DNA of 5,194 bases. Origin: Melaminivora alkalimesophila (GTDB lineage Bacteria > Pseudomonadota > Gammaproteobacteria > Burkholderiales > Burkholderiaceae_C). Each line of letters starts with the position of its first letter. Position 1 is the first letter of the stretch. This document shows, piece after piece, positions 1 through 5,194 of this stretch. The notes beneath the pieces are model-generated. The model had not been told where the DNA came from. It ran no database searches and saw nothing but the letters and a program-made list of their open reading frames with translations. The DNA lies in contig NZ_ALEE01000112.1 in assembly GCF_000282995.1 (NCBI RefSeq), positions 1 to 5,194 of the forward strand. Direction: 5' to 3'. The position numbers were made by a program, and so were the translations under genes.

Positions 1-78
1 CGGCTTCGCCGCCGTGCCGCGTGGGGCGCGAGCCCCGCGCCAATGCAGGCATGTCCGCGTGCTTCGCACGACCGGACA
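1..78 (+). repeat. Three consecutive hairpins in the leader of the relaxase gene
   Basis: Three inverted repeats follow one another. The first is CGGC-TTC-GCCG at 1-11, cut by the window edge. The second, at 19-40, has a 9-bp stem (one G-T pair) closed by the loop GCGA, a GNRA-type tetraloop. The third pairs TGTCCGCGTGC (52-62) with GCACG (66-70) and CGGACA (73-78), with loop TTC and a 2-nt bulge. The last ends 13 bases before the relaxase ribosome binding site. They could be RNA structures controlling the relaxase, the terminator of an upstream gene, or part of an origin of transfer. I see no convincing gene in 1-104: a frame ending at 108 stays open from the edge but is too short to identify. 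Confidence 0.6.
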
Positions 79-104
79 CGCCGCAGCTTTCGGAGAGCGC
101 AACC

Positions 105-2090
105 ATGACCGACCGCCGCGACGATGATTTCCGCATCCACCCCAGCGCCCCGAAGAACCGGGGCCAGGGCTTCGTTTCCAAGGTGCTCAAGCAGGCGGGC
201 AAGGCCAGCGGCGGCAAGTCCACGGTGCGCCGTCCTGGGACGGCTGGCGGCACCGGGAGGGGCACCGGCCAGCGGCCCGGTTCACGCCTGGGACGCGGGC
301 ATACGGCAGCGCGCTTCGCGGGGGCGAAGCTCACGCCCCTATCGCGGCGGGTGACCATCAAGACCCTGCTGGTCAACCAGCGCCAAGCCAGCCCGCAGTC
401 GCTCGCCAAGCACCTGCGCTACATCGAGCGCGATGGCGTGGGCCGCGATGGCGAGCCGGGCCAAGCCTACGGGCCGCAGACCGATGCTGCCGACCTCGAA
501 GCCTTCAAGGAGCGCTGCGCCGACGACCGGCATCATTTCCGCTTCATCCTCTCGCCCGAGGATGGCGCGGAACTGGAAGACTTGCGCACATATACCAGGC
601 ACCTCATGGGCCGCATGGAGGCCGACCTGGGCACGCGGCTGGAATGGGTGGCGGTCGATCATTGGAACACCGACAACCCGCATACCCACCTGATCGTGCG
701 CGGGCGCGACGACACCGGCAAAGACCTCGTCATCGCCGGCGACTACATCGCCGATGGCTTCCGTCATCGCGCCGCCGAACTGGCGACCGAATGGCTGGGG
801 CCGCGCACCGAGCTGGAGATCCAGCAGACCTTGACGCGCGAGGTGGATCAGGAGCGGTGGACGAGCCTGGATCGGACCCTCAAGCGCGAGCTGGGTGACG
901 ATGGCCTGGTGCATGTCGAACGCTTCAATGAGCCGAGATTGCAGCGCCAGCGCCTGCTGCTGATCGGTCGTCTGCAACGCTTGCAGCGCCTGGGCCTGGC
1001 CGACGAGATGCAGCCCGGCACCTGGGCCGTCCATGCCGACGCGGAGAAAACCTTGCGTGCTCTCGGCGAGCGCGGCGACATCATCCGCACCATGCAGCGG
1101 GCCATGCGCGGCGAACCGCGCGAACTGGCGGTATTCGAGCCTGGGGACGATGGTCGAACCATTCTCGGCCGCGTGGCCGCGAAGGGGCTGGCCGACGAAC
1201 TGCGCGACCGGGGGTATCTGGTCATCGACGGCGTGGACGGCAAAGCCCACTACGTCGCGCTCAATGCCCGTGACGAGCTGGCGAACTATCCGACGGGCGC
1301 CGTGGTGGAAGTGAAGGGATCGGCTGACGTGCGCGCAGCCGATCGCAACATCGCCGCGCTGGCGAGCGATGGCCTGTACCGCGCCGACCATCATCTCGCC
1401 ATCGCGCAAGGTCAGGCCACGCCCGACCGCGACCCGCACGAAGTCGTGGCGGTCCACGTCCGGCGCCTGGAAGCCCTGCGCCGAGCGGGCATCGTGGAGC
1501 GCGTGGCCGAGGGGCTATGGAAGGTGCCGGACGACCTGCCCGAGCGTGGCCGCCAGTACGACGCGCAGCGCCTGGGCGGCGTGGCCGTGGAGCTGAAATC
1601 GCACATACCCATCGAGCGGCAGGCCCGCGTGATCGGCGCCACCTGGCTCGACCAGCAACTGATCGGCGGCGGCAAGGGCCTAGGCGACCTGGGCTTTGGC
1701 GGCGAGGCCAAGCAGGCGATGCAGCAACGCGCCGACTTCCTGGCCGAACAGGGGCTGGCCGAGCGGCGGGGGCAGCGGGTGATCCTGGCACGCAACCTGC
1801 TGGGCACGTTGCGCAACCGGGAACTGGCGCAGGTTGCCCAGGACATTGCCGCCGAAACCGGCCTGGCGCACCGCCCCACGGCAGACGGGCAGCGTGTGGC
1901 CGGCATCTACCGGCGCTCGGTCATGCTCGCCAGCGGACGCTACGCCGTACTCGATGACGGCATGGGATTTAGCTTGGTGCCGTGGCGGTCGGTGATTGAA
2001 CAGCGGCTGGGGCGGCAGATCGCCGCGACGGTGCGCAGCGGTGGGGTTTCATGGGAAATTGGGCGGCGGCCTGGGCTGTCCCGAGGCTAG
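105..2090 (+). CDS. rlxS: Relaxase/mobilisation nuclease, VirD2-like with DUF3363 region
   Basis: This conjugative relaxase should nick the origin of transfer, stay covalently bound to the 5' end and pilot the strand into the recipient. The protein has 661 residues, normal for the family. Residues 1-75 are basic and rich in Gly and Arg, probably a flexible linker. The nuclease core spans about 80-235. Candidate motifs are KHLRYIERDG (102-111, with Tyr106 a possible catalytic tyrosine), HHFRFILSPED (143-153), and the metal-binding signature DHWNTDNPHTHLI (185-197) with His186, Asp190, His193 and His195. The rest, up to VSWEIGR near the C-terminus, matches the pattern I know for DUF3363 proteins. 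I chose the ATG at 105 because GGAGAG lies 7 bases upstream. An in-frame GTG at 21 lies inside a hairpin and has no such site. The frame is unbroken, so the gene looks functional. The symbol follows the Tn4371 relaxase and is by analogy. Confidence 0.85.
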   Translation: MTDRRDDDFRIHPSAPKNRGQGFVSKVLKQAGKASGGKSTVRRPGTAGGTGRGTGQRPGSRLGRGHTAARFAGAKLTPLSRRVTIKTLLVNQRQASPQSLAKHLRYIERDGVGRDGEPGQAYGPQTDAADLEAFKERCADDRHHFRFILSPEDGAELEDLRTYTRHLMGRMEADLGTRLEWVAVDHWNTDNPHTHLIVRGRDDTGKDLVIAGDYIADGFRHRAAELATEWLGPRTELEIQQTLTREVDQERWTSLDRTLKRELGDDGLVHVERFNEPRLQRQRLLLIGRLQRLQRLGLADEMQPGTWAVHADAEKTLRALGERGDIIRTMQRAMRGEPRELAVFEPGDDGRTILGRVAAKGLADELRDRGYLVIDGVDGKAHYVALNARDELANYPTGAVVEVKGSADVRAADRNIAALASDGLYRADHHLAIAQGQATPDRDPHEVVAVHVRRLEALRRAGIVERVAEGLWKVPDDLPERGRQYDAQRLGGVAVELKSHIPIERQARVIGATWLDQQLIGGGKGLGDLGFGGEAKQAMQQRADFLAEQGLAERRGQRVILARNLLGTLRNRELAQVAQDIAAETGLAHRPTADGQRVAGIYRRSVMLASGRYAVLDDGMGFSLVPWRSVIEQRLGRQIAATVRSGGVSWEIGRRPGLSRG

Positions 2091-2113
2091 TCAGGCCGAC
2101 CCCAACGATCCCA

Positions 2114-2145
2114 TAAAATGGATTCAACGCAGTCCACTGCAATCC
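2114..2145 (-). terminator. Possible rho-independent terminator of the DUF4148 gene
   Basis: Read on the minus strand, 15 bases past the DUF4148 stop codon there is GGATTGCAG, loop TGGA, CTGC, a 4-nt bulge GTTG and AATCC (2145 down to 2120). ATTTTA follows immediately. The stem is 9 bp interrupted by the bulge, and the T run has only four bases, so this is a weak candidate. It sits between two converging genes, where a terminator would be expected. Confidence 0.35.
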
Positions 2146-2159
2146 CAACTGGGGGGCCA

Positions 2160-2627
2160 TCAACCCCGGGAGTAGAAACGCAGGCGAGCATTGCGTTCGG
2201 CAGGCGATTCGTTCTGCAATTCGTTGATCACCTGTACTCGCGTCTTGCCAGAGCCTGCGTCGGGTGTGGGTGTGCCGATCGGGTAATTACTTTCACCGTA
2301 GGAAAGGCGGCCTTGCTGCATGGCAGCCTTGGTTTCCGCAATCACCTGTGCTCGCGTCTTGCCAGAGCCTGCATCGGGTGTGGGCGTGCCGATCGGGTAA
2401 TTACTTTCACCGTAGGAAAGGCGGCCTTGTTGCATGGCAGCCTTGGTTTCTGCAATCACCTGTGCTCGTGTCTTCTCGCTCTTGAAGTGCTCCGGGTGAA
2501 CGATGACTCCGGTTTCGTTGTTGGCAGGGTGCTCGTATGCGGCCGAAGCCATCCCCGGAAGGCCCAGGGCGGCCACTGCGGCCGCGGCGGCGATCATGGA
2601 GGAGAGGGAGAGGCGTTGTTGGGTCAT
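2160..2627 (-). CDS. Exported DUF4148-family protein with a duplicated module
   Basis: A 155-residue protein of unknown function. Residues 1-29 look like a Sec signal peptide: a short N-terminus with Arg5, a hydrophobic Ala-rich core, and likely cleavage after ASA (27-29), so the product is probably periplasmic. The mature part carries two identical 38-residue modules (52-89 and 90-127), each starting KTRAQVIAETKAAMQQGRLS and ending in a YGESNYPIG segment and a Pro/Gly/Asp linker. A third, partial copy starts at 128 (KTRVQVINEL) and leads into a polar C-terminus. DUF4148 proteins usually have one such KTRxxV...G unit plus a tail, so this is an expanded form. The ATG at 2627 has AGGAG 8 bases upstream; a TTG two codons earlier is too close to that site. 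Family members are common near metal-responsive two-component genes in Burkholderiales. The kinase remnant just upstream on the same strand fits that, but a metal role is inferred. Confidence 0.85.
   Translation of the reverse strand: MTQQRLSLSSMIAAAAAVAALGLPGMASAAYEHPANNETGVIVHPEHFKSEKTRAQVIAETKAAMQQGRLSYGESNYPIGTPTPDAGSGKTRAQVIAETKAAMQQGRLSYGESNYPIGTPTPDAGSGKTRVQVINELQNESPAERNARLRFYSRG
2227..2474. repeat. 114-bp tandem repeat, 2.2 copies, inside the DUF4148 gene
   Basis: Copies lie at 2227-2340 and 2341-2454, followed by 20 bases of a third (2455-2474). The two full copies differ at 5 of 114 positions. The unit is a multiple of three and encodes 38 residues, so each copy keeps the frame. 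Compared in phase with the protein modules, the two copies encode identical residues. Confidence 0.95.
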
Positions 2628-2752
2628 GGTCAAAGCTCCTGACGAGGTTGGATGAAACTTGCATCTCTAATGCCTTGGGCGGGCGTTGAGGAGATGTGTT
2701 CATGGTAGAAACCCCTACCCAACAGAACCCAGACAACCCGATGACATTGTTG
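2628..2752 (-). other. Intergenic region upstream of the DUF4148 gene
   Basis: No gene is seen. It must carry the DUF4148 promoter unless transcription enters from upstream, but I find no -35/-10 pair worth calling. A small inverted repeat (GGTAG at 2704-2708, CTACC at 2715-2719) is present but weak. Confidence 0.5.
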
Positions 2753-2755
2753 TCA
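2742..2755. promoter_or_regulatory. CusR/CopR-type palindrome, candidate response-regulator box
   Basis: TGACATTGTTGTCA has perfect TGACA and TGTCA arms separated by 4 bases. The known CusR/PcoR box of copper two-component systems has the same TGACA-N4-TGTCA skeleton. It lies 114 bases upstream of the DUF4148 start and overlaps the stop codon of the histidine kinase remnant. The partner regulator gene is not in the window. A 5-bp arm palindrome can occur by chance, so confidence is moderate. Confidence 0.4.
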
Positions 2756-2990
2756 GCTTCGGGGCTTGGCAACGCGATGCGGAAACACCAGAGCGAAGCA
2801 GGTTCGCCCCCTGGCCCGAGGTCGCCGTGACCTGGCCGGCATGGGCCTCGGCGATGGCCCGCGTGATGGGCACACCCAGCCCGGAGCCGTCGGAATCCGG
2901 ATGGGCCCTGGAAGCATCGGCGCGGTAGAAGCGGTTGAACAGCCGGGGCAGGGTCTTGGCATCGATGTCGGCGCCGGTGCTTTCCACGGC
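2753..2990 (-). pseudogene. C-terminal remnant of a heavy-metal sensor histidine kinase, frameshifted
   Basis: Only the end of the ATP-binding domain remains. Reading from about 2990 leftwards: VESTGADI (G1-box region), LPRLFNRFYRADASR, then DGSGLG followed by VPITRAIAEAH (G2 box), then TATSGQG. This pattern is typical of CzcS/CopS/IrlS-like kinases. The reading frame then breaks: the expected ending RTCFALVFPHR continues in another frame and stops at 2753. One extra base in the five-C run at 2807-2811 explains it. The sensor, HAMP and phospho-acceptor regions are absent; the right edge is replaced by a LysR fragment on the other strand. The Val-Pro after GSGLG, where Leu-Ala is usual, also suggests decay. 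It cannot be a working kinase. Confidence 0.8.
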
Positions 2991-2992
2991 TA

Positions 2993-3256
2993 TTGGCCTA
3001 TAGGCGCATTCCGTTGGATGAAGTTCTGCGCTTCCCATTGGCATTGGGTGACCCGGCAAACTGCGAAGGGTACGCGCGCCAAGTGGATCACTTCCAGCGC
3101 CAACAGACCGCGCTGGAACCGTTGATCGCGCACCGGGTGGCGACATTCGATGTCATGATGACACTGGTTTCCGTAGGGCTGGCCCTGGGACTGGTAGGCG
3201 CTGCGCGCATTGCATCCAGCCGCAGCAGTGAGGCCGGTATGCCGGGCATGGCTTGA
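2993..3256 (+). pseudogene. Internal fragment of a LysR-type regulator gene (effector-binding domain)
   Basis: The open frame translates to LDEVLRFPLALGD, then EPLIAHRVATFDVMMTLVSV and GLALGLVGAARIASSR. This resembles the effector-binding half of LysR-type regulators, where a P-x-V-ATF-MM-LV-AG-GIGL-type stretch is typical. Similarity appears to end near 3229; the remaining codons up to the stop at 3256 look foreign. The DNA-binding helix-turn-helix and the C-terminal end are missing. The TTG at 2993 lacks a ribosome binding site and falls next to the kinase remnant, so it is a junction, not a start. I recall LysR-type genes within Tn4371-like elements, so this may be core debris, but that is from memory and not shown here. 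Confidence 0.6.
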
Positions 3257-3401
3257 CAAAATCAACGTCGAGTTTTGACGGTGCCATTTCAAACCCTGAA
3301 GTCAACGCAATGTCAAGCAGATGTGCTGCAACCGACTCTAGCCCTTGGCCGAACCGCGATGACTGGCCCAGATGGCGACAGTCTATGCGCCGCTGTACCC
3401 C
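3257..3401. other. Gene-free spacer between the LysR remnant and cadR
   Basis: No coding region is supported on either strand. The left half holds the minus-strand MerR-type promoter-like element (3286-3316). An 8-bp inverted repeat, GCTTGACA at 3251-3258 and its complement at 3311-3318, frames it. The right half, 3320-3401, shows nothing I can assign; no clear terminator follows cadR. Confidence 0.5.
3286..3316 (-). promoter_or_regulatory. Second MerR-type promoter-like element, no obvious target gene
   Basis: On the minus strand there is a perfect -35 TTGACA (3316-3311), a 19-bp spacer and TGAAAT (3291-3286) as a -10. The long spacer is the hallmark of MerR-controlled promoters. Aligned with the cadA promoter, GCTTGAC, then 8 unlike bases, then GACT(A/T)CAGGGTTTG recur at exactly the same spacing. 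It faces the LysR and kinase remnants and, farther on, the DUF4148 gene. No start codon follows at a normal distance. Confidence 0.5.
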
Positions 3402-3845
3402 TCAGTGCGCGCCATGCACATGACGTCGCCTAGCTAGCTCCGGCCCCGCCGCAGCCGCGGTGTCGAGGCCACTGAGGATGCCGCATTCGGTGACCGCATG
3501 CGGTGCGATGCAGCGCGCGCGCAACGCCTTGAGGTCTGCCTCAAGCGCGCGAAGTTCCCGGATGCGCTGCGCGACGTGGCCGATGTGTTCGTCGAGCAAC
3601 GTGTTGATGTCGCCACAATCCTGCGCGGGTGATTCCCGCAGCGCGAGCAGCGCGCGGATTTCGTCGAGGGTCATGTCGAGGTTGCGGCACTGCCGGACAA
3701 ATGCCAGCCGCTCGACATGGACCGGCAAGTACATACGGTAGTTGTTTTCGGCACGCGCCGGAGGCGGCAGCAGACCTTCGCGCTCGTAGAAGCGGATGGT
3801 TTCAACGGGCGTTCCCGTGGCTTCGGCCAAGATTCCAATCTTCAT
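3402..3845 (-). CDS. cadR: CadR-like MerR-family regulator, Cd(II)/Pb(II)-responsive
   Basis: A 147-residue cytoplasmic activator that should bind the cadA promoter and untwist it when metal is bound. Residues 1-70 form the MerR DNA-binding domain: MKIGILAEATGTPVETIRFY, the EREGLLPPPAR wing and NNYRMY. Residues 80-110 form the dimerisation helix. The metal ligands expected from CadR are present: Cys77 (AQDCGD), Cys112 and Cys121. A short His tail (His142, His144, His147) recalls the second Cd site of Pseudomonas CadR. Cys112 and Cys121 are spaced two residues wider than I recall for P. putida CadR (Cys112/Cys119). I see no Cys near residue 14, which PbrR has, so CadR fits better than PbrR. 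The ATG at 3845 is preceded by AAAGGGG with 6 bases between. A TTG nine codons upstream would add a tail unlike the family. It is divergent from cadA with 94 bp between the genes. Confidence 0.9.
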   Translation of the reverse strand: MKIGILAEATGTPVETIRFYEREGLLPPPARAENNYRMYLPVHVERLAFVRQCRNLDMTLDEIRALLALRESPAQDCGDINTLLDEHIGHVAQRIRELRALEADLKALRARCIAPHAVTECGILSGLDTAAAAGPELARRRHVHGAH

Positions 3846-3884
3846 CAGCAGCCCCTTTCCGCCTGTCTTCAAGGCAGTATGGGC

Positions 3885-3915
3885 TTGACTCTACACCGAC
3901 TACAGGGTTTGCAAT
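3885..3915 (+). promoter_or_regulatory. cadA promoter with CadR operator
   Basis: The -35 is TTGACT (3885-3890) and the best -10 is TGCAAT (3910-3915), giving a 19-bp spacer as in MerR-family promoters. An imperfect dyad, ACTCT at 3888-3892 and AGGGT at 3904-3908, sits between and over them, as expected for a CadR/ZntR-type operator. Transcription would start about 20 bases before the cadA start codon. The same site may also repress cadR on the other strand. Confidence 0.75.
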
Positions 3916-3939
3916 ATGGGAAAGGTTAAAGGATCGTCC

Positions 3940-5194
3940 ATGAAAAACACTCACACTGACCAAGATTATGCGGACGCTCGCAGCAACGATTGCTGCGGCG
4001 CCTGCTCCATCGACACGGCACCTATTTCCCGTGTTCCGACCGCCACGCGCGGCCGCAGTTTTCGTATCGCCACGATGGATTGCGCGGCGGAAGAGTCGGA
4101 AATCCGCCGAGCTCTCGACGGAGTTCCAGGTATCCGTGGGCTGCGCTTTCAACTCGGCCAGCGGATGCTGACCGTCGATGCTGACGAACCGTCCATTGCG
4201 CCAGCGCTGGAGGCCATTCGCAAGGTGGGGTTTGACCCCCAGCCGGTCGTTGCGGCAGGCGCAGGACAGGTGCATTCGGAGGAAGGCGGCCACGATCACG
4301 AAGGCGTCCGAGGCCAATTGCCCAAGCTGGCTGCCGCGCTGATCATGGCCATCGCTGCCGAGTTGATCGGGTATTTCGCACCGGAGACCGCAATCTGGCG
4401 CGCCGCTGGCCTCGCCGTGGCGGCGGTAGCGATCTGGCTAGCCGGCTTTGATGTCTACAAGAAGGGACTGACGGCCCTGCGGCATGGTCGCCTGAACATC
4501 AATGCGCTGATGACTGTCGCGGTGACAGGCGCGTTTGCGATCGGCCAGTGGCCCGAGGCTGCGATGGTGATGGCGCTGTATGCCATCGCTGAGGCGATCG
4601 AGGCGCGGGCAGTCGATCGCGCGCGCAATGCGATCAAGGGCCTGTTGGAGATGGCGCCTGAGCAGGCATCGGTGAGGCAAGTCGATGGCAGTTGGACTAC
4701 CCTGCCGGTGGCCGAGATCGCCGTCAGTGCAGTGCTGCGCGTGAAACCCGGTGAGCGCGTGCCAATGGATGGTGTGGTGCGCTCCGGTCAGACGAGCATT
4801 AACCAGGCCCCTGTCACCGGCGAGAGTATTCCTGTCGACAAGACGGCTGGCGATACCGTCTTTGCAGGCACGATCAACGAGTCGGGCACTTTCGAGTTCG
4901 AAGTCACGGCCCTCGCATCGGAATCAACGCTTGCGCGCATCATCCACGCTGTCGAAGTAGCGCAATCGACGCGCGCGCCTACGCAGGGCTTCGTCGACCG
5001 GTTCGCGGCTGTCTATACGCCAGCCATCTTCGTGCTCGCGCTGGCGGTCGCGTTGCTCGGACCATGGCTGCTGGACTGGACCTGGATGCAGGCCATCTAC
5101 AAGGCGCTCGTGCTGCTGGTCATTGCCTGTCCGTGTGCGTTGGTGATCTCGACACCGGTGACTATTGTCAGTGGGCTCGCGGCAGCCGCCCGCC
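3940..5194 (+). CDS. cadA: Cd/Zn/Pb-translocating P1B-type ATPase, N-terminal part
   Basis: This inner-membrane pump uses ATP to export Cd(II), Zn(II) or Pb(II). The frame is open from 3940 to the window edge, giving 418 residues, roughly the first half of a usual protein. In order: a Cys cluster DCCGAC (17-22); one heavy-metal-associated domain with MDCAAEE (46-52), a CxxE form rather than CxxC; a His-rich linker HSEEGGHDHEG (112-122); four predicted membrane helices at about 129-147, 152-170, 187-203 and 206-222; the actuator domain with TGES (293-296); two more helices near 360-379 and 386-408; and the metal-site motif CPC (397-399) in ACPCALVIS. CPC marks the P1B class, and CxxE plus the CadR neighbour point to Cd/Zn/Pb. 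The phosphorylated DKTG, nucleotide-binding domain and last helices lie beyond the edge, so PbrA or ZntA cannot be fully excluded. The start has AAAGGA 6 bases upstream. Confidence 0.92.
   Translation, partial: MKNTHTDQDYADARSNDCCGACSIDTAPISRVPTATRGRSFRIATMDCAAEESEIRRALDGVPGIRGLRFQLGQRMLTVDADEPSIAPALEAIRKVGFDPQPVVAAGAGQVHSEEGGHDHEGVRGQLPKLAAALIMAIAAELIGYFAPETAIWRAAGLAVAAVAIWLAGFDVYKKGLTALRHGRLNINALMTVAVTGAFAIGQWPEAAMVMALYAIAEAIEARAVDRARNAIKGLLEMAPEQASVRQVDGSWTTLPVAEIAVSAVLRVKPGERVPMDGVVRSGQTSINQAPVTGESIPVDKTAGDTVFAGTINESGTFEFEVTALASESTLARIIHAVEVAQSTRAPTQGFVDRFAAVYTPAIFVLALAVALLGPWLLDWTWMQAIYKALVLLVIACPCALVISTPVTIVSGLAAAAR

Larger units (their letters stand above)
1..5194. mobile_element. Internal segment of a Tn4371-like ICE or related island carrying metal-resistance cargo
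   Basis: A DUF3363/VirD2-like relaxase gene is followed directly by regulator debris and a cadmium-type efflux cassette. From knowledge of Tn4371-family ICEs, the relaxase gene (often called rlxS) lies in the conserved core and variable cargo is found between transfer modules. Both ends of the element are outside the window. No integrase, attachment site, traG or trb gene is visible, so a mobilisable island or plasmid is also possible. The element assignment is inferred from one gene family plus layout. Confidence 0.5.

Noticed and set aside
21..104. Extending the relaxase to the GTG at 21
   Set aside because: No ribosome binding site, the start would lie in a hairpin, and the ATG at 105 has a good GGAGAG site.
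339..1457. Long open frame antisense to the relaxase, 372 codons
   Set aside because: It mirrors the relaxase gene in high-GC DNA and its translation shows no recognisable family; the same holds for the other frames overlapping the relaxase.
2118..2642. Plus-strand open frame across the DUF4148 gene
   Set aside because: Its repeats only mirror the 114-bp duplication; the minus strand has the signal peptide, the family match and the ribosome binding site.
2704..2719. GGTAG/CTACC inverted repeat upstream of the DUF4148 gene
   Set aside because: Only 5-bp arms and no T run or known operator match.
3253..3281. TTGACA at 3253-3258 as a plus-strand promoter
   Set aside because: No acceptable -10 at 16-20 bases downstream, and no gene follows on that strand.
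2990..3292. Minus-strand frame opposite the LysR remnant, just after the orphan promoter
   Set aside because: No family resemblance, and its start codon lies at the -10 position with no leader or ribosome binding site.
3846..3872. Longer cadR starting from a TTG at 3872
   Set aside because: Would add nine residues before the family's MKIG start, and the ribosome binding site lies inside that stretch.
1..5194. CRISPR arrays, tRNA or rRNA genes, insertion sequence ends
   Set aside because: No spaced short repeats, no RNA gene structure and no transposase or matching terminal repeats seen.

Overview
The window looks like part of an integrative conjugative element (ICE) of the Tn4371 type, or a related mobilisable island, in a high-GC proteobacterium. 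A beta-proteobacterium (Burkholderiales: Cupriavidus, Achromobacter, Burkholderia and relatives) is most likely, because DUF4148 proteins are concentrated there. Such elements also move into Pseudomonas and Xanthomonadales, so the host is inferred, not proven. No integrase or attachment site is visible, so the element type rests on the relaxase family and on the layout.

Layout. Positions 1-104 are a leader packed with three hairpins and no assigned gene. Positions 105-2090 (+) encode an intact DUF3363/VirD2-like relaxase. Positions 2091-2159 are intergenic and hold a possible terminator for the gene that converges from the right. Positions 2160-2627 (-) encode a small exported DUF4148 protein whose central 38-residue module is duplicated in tandem. 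Positions 2628-2752 are intergenic, with a CusR-like palindrome at the right edge. Positions 2753 to about 2990 (-) hold the last part of a metal-sensor histidine kinase gene, frameshifted and cut off. It abuts, in opposite orientation, a piece of a LysR-type regulator gene (about 2993-3229, +). Positions 3257-3401 have no gene but hold a second MerR-type promoter-like element on the minus strand. Positions 3402-3845 (-) encode a CadR-like MerR regulator. It is divergent from a Cd/Zn/Pb P1B-type ATPase gene (cadA-like) that starts at 3940 (+) and runs off the right edge.

How it fits together. The relaxase is the DNA-processing enzyme of transfer. To its right lies accessory DNA made of heavy-metal genes. 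The working unit is cadR-cadA: CadR would sit on the shared 94-bp intergenic region, sense Cd(II) or related ions, and switch on the efflux ATPase from a promoter with a 19-bp spacer. The DUF4148 gene, the kinase remnant and the LysR remnant look like debris from earlier cargo exchanges between the transfer gene and the present metal cassette. The most unusual points are the unassigned second MerR-type promoter at 3286-3316, the silent-only divergence of the DUF4148 repeat, and the hairpin-rich leader before the relaxase.
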